Of a DNA stretch of 59,556 nt, positions 36,966 through 46,419 are shown one piece after another. Under the pieces are notes generated by a model. That model was not told the DNA's origin. It saw only the letters and a list, made by a program, of their open reading frames with translations, and did no database searches. Source of the DNA: Frateuria terrea (GTDB lineage Bacteria; Pseudomonadota; Gammaproteobacteria; Xanthomonadales; Rhodanobacteraceae); the NCBI RefSeq assembly GCF_900115705.1, contig NZ_FOXL01000012.1, positions 1 to 59,556 on the forward strand, read 5' to 3'. Position 1 is the stretch's first letter; the number at the start of each line of letters is the position of its first letter. The translations under genes were made by a program, and so were the position numbers.

Positions 36966-38405
36966 ATGGACTCACTCATCGCCCACGTCGAGAACAAGCT
37001 GCTGGCCCCTGGTGGCCTTGCCACCACCGACCTGGAGCGTGTGTTCGCGCAATTGATGGGGCCGTCCATCGATGCCGCGGACCTGTATTTCCAGCACTCG
37101 CGTAGCGAGTCATGGTTGCTGGAGGAGGGCATCGTCAAGGACGGCAGCCACTCGATCGAGCAGGGCGTGGGCGTGCGTGCGATCAGCGGCGAGAAGACCG
37201 GCTTCGCCTATTCCGACGAGATCGTGCTGCCGCAGTTGCTCGAAGCCTCCAGGGCCGCACGCGCGATCGCCCAGGGCGGACAGGGCGCGGGCAGGCCGCT
37301 GGCGCTCAACGGTGCGCGCGCGCTCTATCCGGCGCTCGACCCCGTCGAGAGCCTGCCCAATCCGGACAAGATTGCGCTGCTGCGCGAAGTCGACGCCTAC
37401 GCGCGCTCGCGCGACCCGCGCGTCAAGCAGGTGATCGTCAGCCTGGCCGCCACCATGGACACGGTGCTGGTCGCCGGTGCCGATGGCACCCTGGCGGCGG
37501 ACGTGCGGCCGCTGGTGCGCCTGAACGTGCAGGTGATTGCCGAATCCAGTGGCCGCCGCGAGCAGGGCAGCGCAGGTGGCGGCGGCCGCTATGGCTATCG
37601 GGAGCTGATGGAGAACGGCCGCGCGCTCGCCTTCGCCGACGAAGCGGTGCGCCAGGCGCTGGTCAACCTCGATTCGGTCGACGCGCCGGCCGGACAGATG
37701 ACCGTGGTACTCGGCCCGGGCTGGCCCGGTGTGCTGCTGCACGAGGCGATCGGCCACGGCCTGGAGGGCGACTTCAACCGCAAGGGCAGCTCCGCCTTCG
37801 CCGGCCGTCTGGGGCAGCGCGTGGCCGCGCCGGGCGTGACCGTGGTCGACGACGGCACGCTGCCCAACCGCCGTGGCTCGCTAAGCGTGGACGACGAGGG
37901 CACGCCCACCGAATGCACCACGCTGATCGATGACGGCATCCTCACCGGCTACATGCAGGACAAGTTGAACGCCCGCCTGATGGGCATGAAGCCCACCGGC
38001 AACGGCCGCCGCGAATCCTTCGCGCAGCTGCCGATGCCGCGCATGACCAATACCTACATGCGTGCCGGTTCGCACGATCCGGCCGAGATCATCGCTTCGG
38101 TCAAACGGGGGCTTTATGCGGTGAACTTCGGTGGTGGACAGGTCGACATCACCAGCGGCAAGTTCGTGTTCTCCGCCAGCGAGGCCTACCTGATCGAGGA
38201 CGGCAAGCTCACCGCGCCGGTCAAGGGCGCCACGCTGATCGGCGCCGGGCCGGAAGTGCTCACGCGAGTCTCGATGATCGGCAACGACCTCAAGCTCGAC
38301 GAGGGCATCGGCGTGTGCGGCAAGGATGGCCAGAGCGTGCCGGTCGGCGTGGGCCAGCCAACCCTGAAGATCGACGGCATGACCGTCGGCGGCACCGCGG
38401 CCTGA
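36966..38405 (+). CDS. tldD: Metalloprotease TldD
   Basis: 479 residues (E. coli 481). With TldE/PmbA it forms a zinc protease that degrades unfolded or leader-type peptides; in E. coli it matures microcin B17 and degrades CcdA. The metal site is HEAIGH at residues 259-264 (HExxxH) followed by [10 protein letters not shown]. The N-terminus [18 protein letters not shown] is typical. TldE is not in this window. A 16-bp repeat duplicates the sequence around its stop codon. Confidence 0.95.
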   Translation: MDSLIAHVENKLLAPGGLATTDLERVFAQLMGPSIDAADLYFQHSRSESWLLEEGIVKDGSHSIEQGVGVRAISGEKTGFAYSDEIVLPQLLEASRAARAIAQGGQGAGRPLALNGARALYPALDPVESLPNPDKIALLREVDAYARSRDPRVKQVIVSLAATMDTVLVAGADGTLAADVRPLVRLNVQVIAESSGRREQGSAGGGGRYGYRELMENGRALAFADEAVRQALVNLDSVDAPAGQMTVVLGPGWPGVLLHEAIGHGLEGDFNRKGSSAFAGRLGQRVAAPGVTVVDDGTLPNRRGSLSVDDEGTPTECTTLIDDGILTGYMQDKLNARLMGMKPTGNGRRESFAQLPMPRMTNTYMRAGSHDPAEIIASVKRGLYAVNFGGGQVDITSGKFVFSASEAYLIEDGKLTAPVKGATLIGAGPEVLTRVSMIGNDLKLDEGIGVCGKDGQSVPVGVGQPTLKIDGMTVGGTAA

Positions 38406-38451
38406 CCCTCTCCTGAGCTCCTCCTCCGGGGAGAGCCGCGGCCTGACCCTC
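38395..38451. repeat. 16-bp direct repeat at the tldD stop codon
   Basis: CCGCGGCCTGACCCTC occurs at 38395-38410, spanning the last codons and the TGA of tldD, and again exactly at 38436-38451. The intervening 25 bp contain CTCTCC/GGAGAG arms that can pair. It looks like a small duplication or part of an intergenic repeat family. Confidence 0.7.
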
Positions 38452-38770
38452 ACGCGCGGATACCTCATCCCTTCGGGAGAGGTTACCGATATGCGGGGCG
38501 AGGGTTCGGGCGAAGCGGGGATGCCGGCACCGAATCTTTACCCTGGCCTATCCCGGAGAGGGAAGGCTAAATGGAAAGAAGCGCTGGCTATTGCGCCGAT
38601 ATTTCTTACGGTCCTGGAGCGCAGCCCAGGCGCTACATGGGTTCTTTTCGCGTCGACGGTGGGTGCAAGCCAAAATCAAGGTTCTTCCAACGGACAACCG
38701 GCACGCGGCTAGGCCACATAAAAAAACACCGGCCAATGGCCGGTGTTTTCCATTCATGGCAGCCGCCGGA
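38406..38770. other. Intergenic region between tldD and the H-NS-like gene
   Basis: 365 bp with no credible gene. The first 160 bp are made of degenerate CTCTCC-type arms and loops (38410-38434, 38468-38481, 38551-38564), resembling the CTCTCCC/GGGAGAGG intergenic repeats common in xanthomonads. A similar stretch occurs after 51604. The far end holds the terminator at 38723-38749. Confidence 0.5.
38723..38749 (-). terminator. Bidirectional intrinsic terminator of the H-NS-like gene
   Basis: A 12-bp perfect stem, AAAACACCGGCC (38723-38734) with GGCCGGTGTTTT (38738-38749), has a 3-nt loop. On the minus strand the stem is followed by more T, directly after the 38771 stop, so it terminates the H-NS-like gene. 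The T-run on the plus side could also stop readthrough from tldD. Confidence 0.92.
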
Positions 38771-39091
38771 TCAGATCGCCAGATCCTTTTCCTTCTTGCC
38801 GGCCTTCAGCGCATCGTTGAACCAGCGCGGGCGCTTGCCGCGGCCGGACCAGGTCTGCTCCGGATTGGCCGGGTTACGGTACTTCGGCGCCACCGTGCCG
38901 GTGCTGCGGCGGGCCTTGCGGGTGCCGCCGAAGACATCTTCCATGGCGAAGCCTTCGGCCTTGACCATGGCATGGATCTTTTCGCGCAGCTTGGCAACCT
39001 TCTCCTTGCGCAGCTCCGTCTGGCGCGTCTGCGCCTTGCTGATCAGTTCATTGAGCTGGTTGTGGTTGAGGTTCTTGATATCGACTGCCAT
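38771..39091 (-). CDS. H-NS family nucleoid protein
   Basis: 106 residues. The N-terminal half is a charged coiled coil (about 8-48: LNELISKAQTRQTELRKEKV), the oligomerisation region. A basic linker holds TRKARRSTG, and the C-terminal DNA-binding motif is YRNPANPEQTWSGRGKRPRW (residues 71-90). Such proteins bind AT-rich DNA and silence acquired genes; in xanthomonads small H-NS-like proteins (XrvA/XrvC type) affect virulence genes. A stand-alone gene with its own terminator, 222 bp from proS on the same strand. Confidence 0.92.
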   Translation of the reverse strand: MAVDIKNLNHNQLNELISKAQTRQTELRKEKVAKLREKIHAMVKAEGFAMEDVFGGTRKARRSTGTVAPKYRNPANPEQTWSGRGKRPRWFNDALKAGKKEKDLAI

Positions 39092-39313
39092 GCGTGGGCT
39101 CCCGGATAAGTCTTTCGATTATGTATGTCGCCTCTCGTCACTGAGAGCGGTGCGTCCGTTTCGGGGAAGCATTCTCGCCCAATGGCGGGGGCAATTGCAA
39201 AAGGCGATTAACCCGTGGCGGGACGGATAATGCGATCCACCGCATAAACCGCCGGGTCGATTGCCATACCGGGTTGCACAGCAATGACATGCAACCCCAA
39301 TCGCGACTTACTT

Positions 39314-41011
39314 TCAGGCCAGCAGTGTGAACAATTCGTCCTCGGTAATGGCGCGGTTTTCGGCTTCGCCGCGGCGGCGGTATTCCAGGGTGCCGCTCGC
39401 CAGGCCCCGCTCGCTTACCACCACGCGGTGCGGAATGCCGATCAATTCCAGGTCGGCAAACATCTGGCCCGGGCGCAGGCCGCGGTCATCCAGCAGCGTT
39501 TCGACGCCGCGGCCTTCAAGTTTGCGGTACAGCGCTTCGGCCGCCTCGCGCACCTCGGGCAGGTTCTTCGGATTGATGATGCAGACGGCCACGCGCCAGG
39601 GCGCCATGGCTTCGGGCCAGATAATCCCGGCCTCGTCGTGCGACTGCTCGATCGCGGCGGCCACGATGCGGCTGACGCCGATGCCGTAGCAGCCCATCAT
39701 CATTACCTGCGCCTTGCCCTGGTCATCCAGCACGGTCGCGCCCAGTGCCTGGGCATATTTCGGCCCCAGCTGGAAAATGTGGCCGACTTCGATGCCGCGG
39801 GCCATCTGCAGCGTGCCGTGGCCGTCCGGCGAAGGGTCGCCCTCGACCACCTGGCGAATATCTTCGACGCGGGTAATGCGGGCGTCGCGCTCCCAGTTCG
39901 CACCGGTGTAATGGGTGCCATCGGCATTGCCGCCGCAGACGAAATCGGCAAGCACCGCGGCGCTACGGTCGACGATGACCGGAATGTTCCCGGGCAGGCC
40001 GACCGGGCCGATGAAGCCGGGGCGCGTGCCTGTGGCGGAGAGAATCTCCTCTTCCGGGGCCAGTACCGACTCGTCGGGCAATTCGGGCAGCTTGCCTGCC
40101 TTCACCTCATTGATTTCGTGGTCGCCGCGCAGGCACAGGGCGACCAGCCCTTCTCGCCCGCGCACCAGCAATGTCTTGACACACTGTTGCGGCGAGACGC
40201 CGAGAAACGCGCTGACGTCGGCGATGGTCTTTTGCGTGGGTGTATCCACGCGCTTGAGTTCAGCGCGCGGGGCAGGTCGCTCGCCCGCCGGTGCCAGCGC
40301 TTCGGCCTTTTCGATATTGGCCGCATAGTCGGAACGATCGGAAAAGGCGATCGCGTCCTCGCCCGAATCGGCCAACACCTGGAATTCATGGCTGGCGTTG
40401 CCGCCGATCGCGCCGGTGTCCGCCTGCACGGCGCGGAACTTCAATCCAAGCCGGCTGAAAATGCGCGAGTAGGTCTGGTACATGACCTCGTACGTTTCAT
40501 TGAGTGACTCGGGCGAGAGATGGAAGGAATAGGCGTCCTTCATCAGGAACTCGCGCGCGCGCATCACGCCGAAACGTGGCCGGATCTCGTCACGGAACTT
40601 GGTCTGGATCTGGTAGAAGTTGATCGGCAGCTGCTTGTAGCTTTTCAGTTCGTTGCGCGCGAAGTCGGTAATGACTTCCTCATGGGTCGGGCCGAAGACG
40701 AATTCCTGTTCCTTGCGGTCGCGGATCTTCAGCAGTTCGCTGCCGAACTTGTCCCAGCGGCCGGTCTCCTTCCACAGTTCCTTCGGCTGCACCGCGGGCA
40801 TCAGCATTTCCATCGCGCCGGCCCGGTCCATTTCGTCGCGTACGACGTTCTCCACCTTGCGCAACACCCGCAGTCCCAGCGGTGACCAGGTGTACAGGCC
40901 CGAGGCGAGCTTGCGGATCATGCCGGCGCGCAGCATCAGCCGATGGCTGGTGAGTTCGGCGTCGGCGGGGACTTCCTTGACGGTGGCCAGGTGGAATTGG
41001 CTGAGGCGCAT
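39314..41011 (-). CDS. proS: Prolyl-tRNA synthetase
   Basis: Class II aminoacyl-tRNA synthetase charging tRNA-Pro, 565 residues (E. coli 572), the bacterial form with an editing (INS) domain inserted between motifs 2 and 3. Motif 2 is seen in [20 protein letters not shown] with [12 protein letters not shown], and motif 3 near [17 protein letters not shown]. The editing domain spans roughly residues 225-390, and the anticodon-binding domain is at the end. A TATAAT lies 27 nt before its start. Confidence 0.97.
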   Translation of the reverse strand: MRLSQFHLATVKEVPADAELTSHRLMLRAGMIRKLASGLYTWSPLGLRVLRKVENVVRDEMDRAGAMEMLMPAVQPKELWKETGRWDKFGSELLKIRDRKEQEFVFGPTHEEVITDFARNELKSYKQLPINFYQIQTKFRDEIRPRFGVMRAREFLMKDAYSFHLSPESLNETYEVMYQTYSRIFSRLGLKFRAVQADTGAIGGNASHEFQVLADSGEDAIAFSDRSDYAANIEKAEALAPAGERPAPRAELKRVDTPTQKTIADVSAFLGVSPQQCVKTLLVRGREGLVALCLRGDHEINEVKAGKLPELPDESVLAPEEEILSATGTRPGFIGPVGLPGNIPVIVDRSAAVLADFVCGGNADGTHYTGANWERDARITRVEDIRQVVEGDPSPDGHGTLQMARGIEVGHIFQLGPKYAQALGATVLDDQGKAQVMMMGCYGIGVSRIVAAAIEQSHDEAGIIWPEAMAPWRVAVCIINPKNLPEVREAAEALYRKLEGRGVETLLDDRGLRPGQMFADLELIGIPHRVVVSERGLASGTLEYRRRGEAENRAITEDELFTLLA

Positions 41012-41037
41012 GGCGGTATTCCGGGGTAAAGAGGCCG

Positions 41038-41043
41038 ATTATA
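41038..41043 (-). promoter_or_regulatory. Candidate -10 element of proS
   Basis: On the minus strand a perfect TATAAT ends 27 nt before the proS ATG. No -35 hexamer resembling TTGACA is present at 16-18 bp, so strength is uncertain. Confidence 0.5.
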
Positions 41044-41088
41044 CGTTGGCCATCCCCGGCATTACGCGCCCGTTGCTGCGTGGTTGGC

Positions 41089-41505
41089 CTACTGGCTGCA
41101 GAACTGCTGGTACTGCTGGTCGGCCAGCGCGATCTGCTGGCTGCGCTGGCTTTCGTCCAGCGCCACCGACTTGCCGCCTTCCTCCAGCACGACGGCGCCC
41201 TTGCCCTTGAGCAGATCCAGGTTGGCTTTGAGCGAGCTGCACAACCTGGCGCGGTTTTCCGGCGTGTTGGGCATTTCGCTGCTGCCTGCGGAAGCTGGCT
41301 TCGCGGCTGCTTCGGATGCCTTGACCGGTGCGGGCGATGCCGGCTGCTCCATGCCATGGGTGTCGATGCGCTTGTACTGCATGCCCTGCGGCGGCGGGGT
41401 TTCGGAGTAATGCACGGTACCGTGGGCATCGGTCCACTTGTACACCTGCGCGGCAACCGCCGGTGCGAGCAGCAGCAACACGAAGGCGAGAGGCAGGCGG
41501 CGCAT
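41089..41505 (-). CDS. DUF4124-domain periplasmic protein
   Basis: 138 residues. Signal peptide at residues 1-19 (MRRLPLAFVLLLLAPAVAAQ), then the DUF4124 core VYKWTDAHGTVHYSETPPPQ, an Ala/Pro/Ser-rich linker, and a helical C-terminal part with Cys near residues 89 and 136 that might form a disulfide. Function unknown. The start is set by the signal peptide and by GGAG 9 nt upstream. It precedes proS on the same strand, 77 bp away. Confidence 0.85.
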   Translation of the reverse strand: MRRLPLAFVLLLLAPAVAAQVYKWTDAHGTVHYSETPPPQGMQYKRIDTHGMEQPASPAPVKASEAAAKPASAGSSEMPNTPENRARLCSSLKANLDLLKGKGAVVLEEGGKSVALDESQRSQQIALADQQYQQFCSQ

Positions 41506-41629
41506 GGGATTCTCCTGGAGGCGTTGGGCCCCGGCACTAGTTATCACTGCGGACGGCCGGACTCAAGCGCACGCCGGCCGTTGACGGGCGATGGTTTACA
41601 CTCTCGCGCATTCCGTCACGGATCGTTGC

Positions 41630-42412
41630 ATGAGCGAGCACCTGCCAGTCCGCACGCCCCGCCACCGGGGCATCTATCTGCTGCCGAACCTGTTCACCAC
41701 GGCAGCCATGTTCGCCGGCTACTACGCGATCGTGGCGAGCATCGGCGGACGCTTCACCGAAGCGGCCATCGCCGTGTTCGTGGCGGCGGTGCTCGACGGC
41801 ATGGACGGCCGCGTGGCGCGGTTGACCGGCACACAGAGCGAGTTCGGCGTGCAGTACGACTCGTTGTCCGATCTGGTGAGCTTCGGCCTGGCGCCCTCGC
41901 TGGTGATGTACAACTGGTCGCTTTCCTCGCTGCGCGACTTCGGGCCGGTGTGGGGCAAGATCGGCTGGGCCGCGGCCTTCCTCTATGCCGCCTGCGCCGC
42001 GCTGCGCCTGGCCCGCTTCAACACCCAGGTCGGGGTGATCGACAAGCGCTATTTCCAGGGCCTGGCCAGTCCGGCGGCGGCGGCGGTGTGCATGTCCTTC
42101 GTGTGGACGATGGAGAAGTTCCAGGTGCCCGGCACGAGGCTGTGCTTCCTGACGCTCGCCATGGCGGTGGTGGTCGGCCTGCTGATGGTCAGCCGCTTTC
42201 GTTACTACAGCTTCAAGTCGCTGCCGATGGGCGAGCGCGACCGGGTGCCGTTCCTGTGGGTGCTGGTGGCGGTGCTGGTGCTGGTGCCGTTCCTGATCGA
42301 CCCGCCCCGGGTGCTGTTCGTGGTGTTCACGCTGTACCTGCTGTCCGGTCCGGTGGTGACCCTGTGGGGCCGCGCCGCGCATCGCCGGCGGACCCGTCGC
42401 GCCAGGCCATGA
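41630..42412 (+). CDS. pssA: CDP-diacylglycerol-serine O-phosphatidyltransferase
   Basis: Makes phosphatidylserine, the precursor of phosphatidylethanolamine, in the inner membrane. 260 residues of the integral-membrane CDP-alcohol phosphatidyltransferase type, not the soluble PLD-like PssA of E. coli. The catalytic motif is Asp56-Gly-Met-Asp59-Gly60 with Ala63-Arg64, Gly73, Asp77 and Asp81. About eight hydrophobic segments. I chose the ATG of MSEHLPVRTPRHRGIYLLPN. The stop overlaps the next gene by 4 bp. Confidence 0.92.
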   Translation: MSEHLPVRTPRHRGIYLLPNLFTTAAMFAGYYAIVASIGGRFTEAAIAVFVAAVLDGMDGRVARLTGTQSEFGVQYDSLSDLVSFGLAPSLVMYNWSLSSLRDFGPVWGKIGWAAAFLYAACAALRLARFNTQVGVIDKRYFQGLASPAAAAVCMSFVWTMEKFQVPGTRLCFLTLAMAVVVGLLMVSRFRYYSFKSLPMGERDRVPFLWVLVAVLVLVPFLIDPPRVLFVVFTLYLLSGPVVTLWGRAAHRRRTRRARP

Positions 42413-42897
42413 GCGCAGCGCCGGCCAGCCGCGGAGGCGTTTCGCGGCGCACGCGGATGCTGCGGGCGCTGGGTGTCACGCCATGGGTGCGCCGCGCGAC
42501 CACGCTGCCGAACGAGTCTTTGGTGGAGCCCATCGCCGCGCCGGAGGTGGCACCAGCCTCCTGCGTGGTGCTGTTGCCGGACGGCTGCACGGCGCGTGAG
42601 CTGGATCTGCTCGGCCGCGCACTGGCCACCTATGGCCCCGAGCTGGCGCGCGCCGGCCGTATCCTGGTCAAGGACGGTCGCCCCGGCAGCGCCGTGCCGC
42701 CGGTACGCGCCTACCTGGTGTTCGGCCAGGCACAGGCTCACGCGCTGGGGCGCGAGCTGCCTGCGGCGATAATGAACCAGGCGCAGATCGTGCTGGCCGA
42801 CGAGCCCTCGCAGCTCGCCGACGGCGGCGGCAAGCGCCGGCTGTGGACCGCGCTGCGCCAGCTGCGGCGCGCCTTGGCGGTGCCAGAGGGCGCATGA
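42409..42897 (+). CDS. Putative divergent DNA polymerase III psi subunit (HolD-like)
   Basis: 162 residues, no signal peptide or membrane segment. RTRMLRALGVTPWVRR (residues 14-29) resembles the N-terminus of E. coli psi (QLQQLGITQWSLRRP), the part that binds chi. A VVLLPDG-type strand follows, and the C-terminal run AYLVFGQAQAHAL with KRRLWTALRQLRRAL also aligns loosely. The position directly before rimI is that of E. coli holD. Psi bridges the clamp loader to chi and SSB. Sequence similarity is weak, so context carries much of the call. ATGA overlaps at both ends. Confidence 0.6.
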   Translation: MSAAPASRGGVSRRTRMLRALGVTPWVRRATTLPNESLVEPIAAPEVAPASCVVLLPDGCTARELDLLGRALATYGPELARAGRILVKDGRPGSAVPPVRAYLVFGQAQAHALGRELPAAIMNQAQIVLADEPSQLADGGGKRRLWTALRQLRRALAVPEGA

Positions 42898-43355
42898 TGG
42901 TCGCGGTGGCCCGTCCATGCGTCGAGATCCGTGCGATGCGCCGCGAGGACCTGGCCGCGGTCAGTGCGCTGGAAAGCGCCTCTTACGATTTTCCCTGGTC
43001 GCCCGGCATTTTTGGCGACTGCCTCAAGGCCGGGCATCCATGCTGGGTGCTGTGCAGCGATGGCGAAGTGGCCGGCTACGGCATCCTTTCGGTCGCCGCC
43101 GGCGAGGCGCACGTGCTCAACCTGTGCATCGGTCCGGACTGGCGTGGTCGTGGCCTGGGCCGGCATCTGCTCGGCCGCCTGCTCGACGTGGCGCGCTGGA
43201 GCGGTGCCGAAAGGGTGTTCCTCGAGGTGCGCCCATCGAACCCGGTGGCGCAGCAGCTGTATGCCTCGGTCGGCTTCAAGGAGATCGGCCGGCGCCCGCG
43301 GTACTACCCGGCCAAGGGCGGACGCGAAGACGCCATCGTGATGGCGCTCGGCTGA
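42894..43355 (+). CDS. rimI: Ribosomal-protein-alanine N-acetyltransferase RimI
   Basis: 153 residues, single GNAT domain; acetylates the N-terminal Ala of S18 in E. coli. The acetyl-CoA loop is IGPDWRGRGLGRHLLGRLLD (about residues 76-95), preceded by HVLNLCIG and followed by VFLEVRPSNPVAQQLYASVG. The N-terminal IRAMRREDL is typical of the family. The start ATG overlaps the upstream stop by 4 bp; a second ATG follows at once. Third gene of pssA-(holD)-rimI. Confidence 0.9.
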   Translation: MMVAVARPCVEIRAMRREDLAAVSALESASYDFPWSPGIFGDCLKAGHPCWVLCSDGEVAGYGILSVAAGEAHVLNLCIGPDWRGRGLGRHLLGRLLDVARWSGAERVFLEVRPSNPVAQQLYASVGFKEIGRRPRYYPAKGGREDAIVMALG

Positions 43356-43425
43356 CGCTGCCGCGATCACCTCGCTCGAAGCGGACGCCAGGCTTGCCGC
43401 AGAGCCGCGGGCGGGCCTACCGCAA

Positions 43426-46254
43426 TCATCCCAGCTTGCGCGCCTGCTCCCGCAACGCCTCCAGCTGTGTACCCCAGTCGACGATGCGCTGGCGCTCCTG
43501 CGCCACGACCTCGGCAGGCGCATTGGCCACGAAGTTGGCATTGCCCAGCTTGCCCTCGCACTTTTTGATCTCGCCCTCGATCCGCGCGATCTCCTTGCCC
43601 AGGCGGGCCTTCTCCGCGCCGAGGTCGATCAGTCCGGCCAGCGGGATCAGCACGCGCAGGCTGCCGACCACCGCGGCGGCTGTGGCCGGTTCCTCCGCGC
43701 CCGGTTCGATCCATTGCGGTACGTCGGTGCGCGCGAGGAAGGCGATCTGCGCGGCAAACTTGATCGCGCGCGCGCGATCGGGTTCATCACCGTCGGCAAG
43801 CAGCAGAGGAATGGTCTTGCCCGGGGCGATGTTCATTTCCGAGCGGATGCGCCGGATGCCCGAAAGCACTGCCTTGACCCATTCGATCTCGGCGCTTGCC
43901 GCCACGTCGGTCGGCAGCTCGCGGGCGTCCGGCCATGGCCGTTCCATGATGCCTTGCCCCTGCATGCCGAGCCGTGGCGCCACCGCCTGCCAGATCTCCT
44001 CGGTGATGAAAGGAATGATCGGGTGCAACGCGCGCAGCACGGTCTCAAGCACGACCAGCAGGGTGTGGCGGGTGGACGCCGCGGCAGCCGCGTCCTCGCC
44101 GCTCAACGCCGGCTTCGACAGCTCGAGGAACCAGTCGCAGTACTCGTTCCAGACGAACTCGTAGAGCGCCTGCGCGAGCAGGTCGAAACGGTAGGTGGCG
44201 AAGTGTTCCTCGACGTCGGTGAGCGTTTGCCGGAGGCGCGTGAGGATCCATCGCTCCGCCTCGGTCGACGGTGCGCCAACGGGCGCGTTGATCGTCCCCT
44301 CCGGGAGGTTCATCAGCACGAACCGCGCCGCATTCCACAGCTTGTTGCAGAACGCCTTGTAGCCTTCGGCGCGCTTGATGTCGAAGTTGATCGTGCGGCT
44401 GTAGCTGGCCAGCGCGGCGAAGGTGAAGCGCAGCGCATCGGTGCCGATCGCCGGAATGCCTTGCGGATAATCCTTGCGGATGCGCTTCTCGACCTTCTCG
44501 CGTACCTGCGGGATCAGCAGCGAGCGGGTGGATTTGTCCACCAGTGGTTCAAGGCCGATGCCGTCGATGAGGTCCAGCGGGTCCAGCGTGTTGCCCTTGG
44601 ACTTGGACATTTTCTGGCCTTCGGCGTCGCGCACGATGGCGTTGATGTAGACCTCGCGGAAGGGCACCTGCTTGGTGAAGTACAGGGTCGCCATGACCAT
44701 GCGCGCGACCCAGAAGAAGATGATGTCGAAGCCGGTGACCAGCACCGCGCTGGGCAGGAACAGCTTGTCCTGCTCCCAGTTGGCGACCACCTCGCCGCGC
44801 TCGTTCTTCACCGGGCCCGTCATCGGCCAGCCCAGCGTGGAGAAGGGCCACAGTGCGGAGGAGAACCAGGTATCGAGCACGTCGTCGTCCTGGCGAAGGG
44901 CGCCGACCGGCTCGGTGGTGGCGTGGCGGCGCGCGTCCTGCTCGTCCTCTCCGACGAAGATGTTGCCCGCCTCGTCGTACCACGCCGGAATGCGGTGGCC
45001 CCACCAGAGCTGGCGGCTGATGCACCAGTCCTGGATGTTCTCCAGCCACTGCGTATAAGTCGTGGTCCAGTTCTCCGGGACGAAGCGGATCGCGCCCGAG
45101 CGCACGGCGTCCAGCGCCGGTTCGGTGATGGCGGTGCGACCGCCCGGGCGGCCGTCGGCCAGCACGTCGGAAGTGAGGTCGACGAACCACTGGTCCGTCA
45201 GCATCGGCTCGATCACCGCGTCCGAACGCTGGCTCACCGGCACCTGCAGCTTGTGCGGCTTGGTCTCGACCAGCAGGCCGGTCGCCTCCAGGTCGGCCAG
45301 TACGGCCTTGCGTGCCTCGTAGCGGTCCAGCCCGCGGTACTTCTCCGGTGCGTTGTCGTTGATCTTCGCGTCGAGCGTGAAGATGTTGATCGGCTCCAGC
45401 CTGTGGCGCTGGCCGATCGCGTAGTCGTTGAAGTCGTGTGCCGGGGTGATCTTCACGCAGCCGGTGCCGAACTCGCGGTCGACGTAGTCGTCGGCGATCA
45501 CCGGGATCTCGCGGCCGGTCAGCGGCAGGTGCAGCTTCGCGCCGATCAGGTGCGCGTAGCGCTCGTCCTGCGGATGCACCGCGACCGCGACGTCGCCCAG
45601 CATGGTTTCCGGGCGCGTGGTGGCGACCACCACGGAACCCGCGCCATCGGCGGTCATGTAGCGGATCGACCACATGTGGCCGTCGCGCTCGACGTTGTTG
45701 ACCTCCAGGTCCGACACCGCCGTGCCCAGCGCCGGGTCCCAGTTCACCAGGCGGTTGCCGCGATAGATCAGGCCGTCGCGGTACCACTGCACGAATACCT
45801 TGCGCACCGCGGCCGAGAGCCCCTCGTCCATGGTAAAGCGCTCGCGCGACCAGTCGGCGGCCACGCCCAGGCGGCGCATCTGGTTGGTGATGGTCGAGCC
45901 CGATTCCTCCTTCCATTGCCACACGCGCTCGACGAACGGCTCGCGGCCCAGATCGTGGCGCGACTTGCCCTCGGCAGCGAGCTGGTTCTCCACGATCTTC
46001 TGCGTGGCGATGCCGGCGTGGTCAGTGCCCACCTGCCAGAGCGTGTTCATGCCGCGCATCCGCTGGTAGCGGATCAGCATGTCCATCACAGTCTGCTGGA
46101 ACGCATGGCCCATGTGCAGCGTGCCGGTCACGTTCGGCGGCGGCAGCAGGATGCAGTAGGGCTCGCCCTGGCCGCTCGGCTGGAAGGCGCCGCGCTGTTC
46201 CCAGTGGGCATACCACTTCGATTCGATCTGGCCGGGCTCGAAACTTTTTTCCAT
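43426..46254 (-). CDS. valS: Valyl-tRNA synthetase
   Basis: Class I synthetase, 942 residues (E. coli 951). The HIGH-like site is [13 protein letters not shown] (residues 38-50), with KMSKSKGN near 547. The CP1 editing domain lies between them, and a C-terminal coiled coil ([20 protein letters not shown], about 890-910) grips the tRNA. ATG 46254 has GGAG upstream. A promoter with TTGGGG/TACAAT and a leader hairpin precede it. Confidence 0.97.
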   Translation of the reverse strand: MEKSFEPGQIESKWYAHWEQRGAFQPSGQGEPYCILLPPPNVTGTLHMGHAFQQTVMDMLIRYQRMRGMNTLWQVGTDHAGIATQKIVENQLAAEGKSRHDLGREPFVERVWQWKEESGSTITNQMRRLGVAADWSRERFTMDEGLSAAVRKVFVQWYRDGLIYRGNRLVNWDPALGTAVSDLEVNNVERDGHMWSIRYMTADGAGSVVVATTRPETMLGDVAVAVHPQDERYAHLIGAKLHLPLTGREIPVIADDYVDREFGTGCVKITPAHDFNDYAIGQRHRLEPINIFTLDAKINDNAPEKYRGLDRYEARKAVLADLEATGLLVETKPHKLQVPVSQRSDAVIEPMLTDQWFVDLTSDVLADGRPGGRTAITEPALDAVRSGAIRFVPENWTTTYTQWLENIQDWCISRQLWWGHRIPAWYDEAGNIFVGEDEQDARRHATTEPVGALRQDDDVLDTWFSSALWPFSTLGWPMTGPVKNERGEVVANWEQDKLFLPSAVLVTGFDIIFFWVARMVMATLYFTKQVPFREVYINAIVRDAEGQKMSKSKGNTLDPLDLIDGIGLEPLVDKSTRSLLIPQVREKVEKRIRKDYPQGIPAIGTDALRFTFAALASYSRTINFDIKRAEGYKAFCNKLWNAARFVLMNLPEGTINAPVGAPSTEAERWILTRLRQTLTDVEEHFATYRFDLLAQALYEFVWNEYCDWFLELSKPALSGEDAAAAASTRHTLLVVLETVLRALHPIIPFITEEIWQAVAPRLGMQGQGIMERPWPDARELPTDVAASAEIEWVKAVLSGIRRIRSEMNIAPGKTIPLLLADGDEPDRARAIKFAAQIAFLARTDVPQWIEPGAEEPATAAAVVGSLRVLIPLAGLIDLGAEKARLGKEIARIEGEIKKCEGKLGNANFVANAPAEVVAQERQRIVDWGTQLEALREQARKLG

Positions 46255-46269
46255 CGGAGGCTCGCGATG

Positions 46270-46287
46270 GCGCGCCGTGCGGCGCGC
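46270..46287 (-). promoter_or_regulatory. Leader hairpin of valS
   Basis: A 7-bp GCGCGCC/GGCGCGC stem with a four-base loop lies 16 nt before the valS start codon in the predicted leader. It may affect translation or mRNA stability. No T-box features were seen, as expected for a proteobacterium. Confidence 0.4.
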
Positions 46288-46310
46288 GCGTCATGGAAGG
46301 TAAGCCTGCG

Positions 46311-46339
46311 ATTGTACGGGGCGCGCGTGATGGCCCCAA
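46311..46339 (-). promoter_or_regulatory. Candidate sigma-70 promoter of valS
   Basis: On the minus strand TTGGGG (46339-46334) and TACAAT (46316-46311) are spaced by 17 bp. The predicted leader is about 50 nt. The -35 matches at three positions and the -10 at five. Confidence 0.55.
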
Positions 46340-46372
46340 GCGGTGTCCGCGGCGAGCGCAAACCGCCGAACG

Positions 46373-46396
46373 CCCCCGGCTCGCGCGAGCCGGGGG
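46373..46396 (-). terminator. Perfect palindrome between the DUF4328 gene and valS
   Basis: An 11-bp stem, CCCCCGGCTCG with CGAGCCGGGGG (46373-46383 with 46386-46396), forms a 24-bp perfect palindrome 24 nt beyond the DUF4328 stop. No T-run follows on the minus strand, so it may be a 3'-end stabiliser or a rho-assisted terminator. Confidence 0.5.
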
Positions 46397-46419
46397 ATCG
46401 TGTCCTGACCGCGGCCGGT

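Noticed and set aside
34030-36975. A 981-codon minus-strand frame opposite yhdP
   Set aside because: Low-complexity composition and exact antisense position to a conserved gene. No domain is visible.
38491-38712. A 73-codon frame after tldD
   Set aside because: Its N-terminal MRGEGSGEAG is the typical translation of the intergenic CTCTCC/GGGGCGAGG repeat, with no supporting domain.
39271-39297. GGGTTGCA/TGCAACCC inverted repeat after proS as a terminator
   Set aside because: The 8-bp arms can pair, but the 11-nt loop is not followed by a T-run on either strand.
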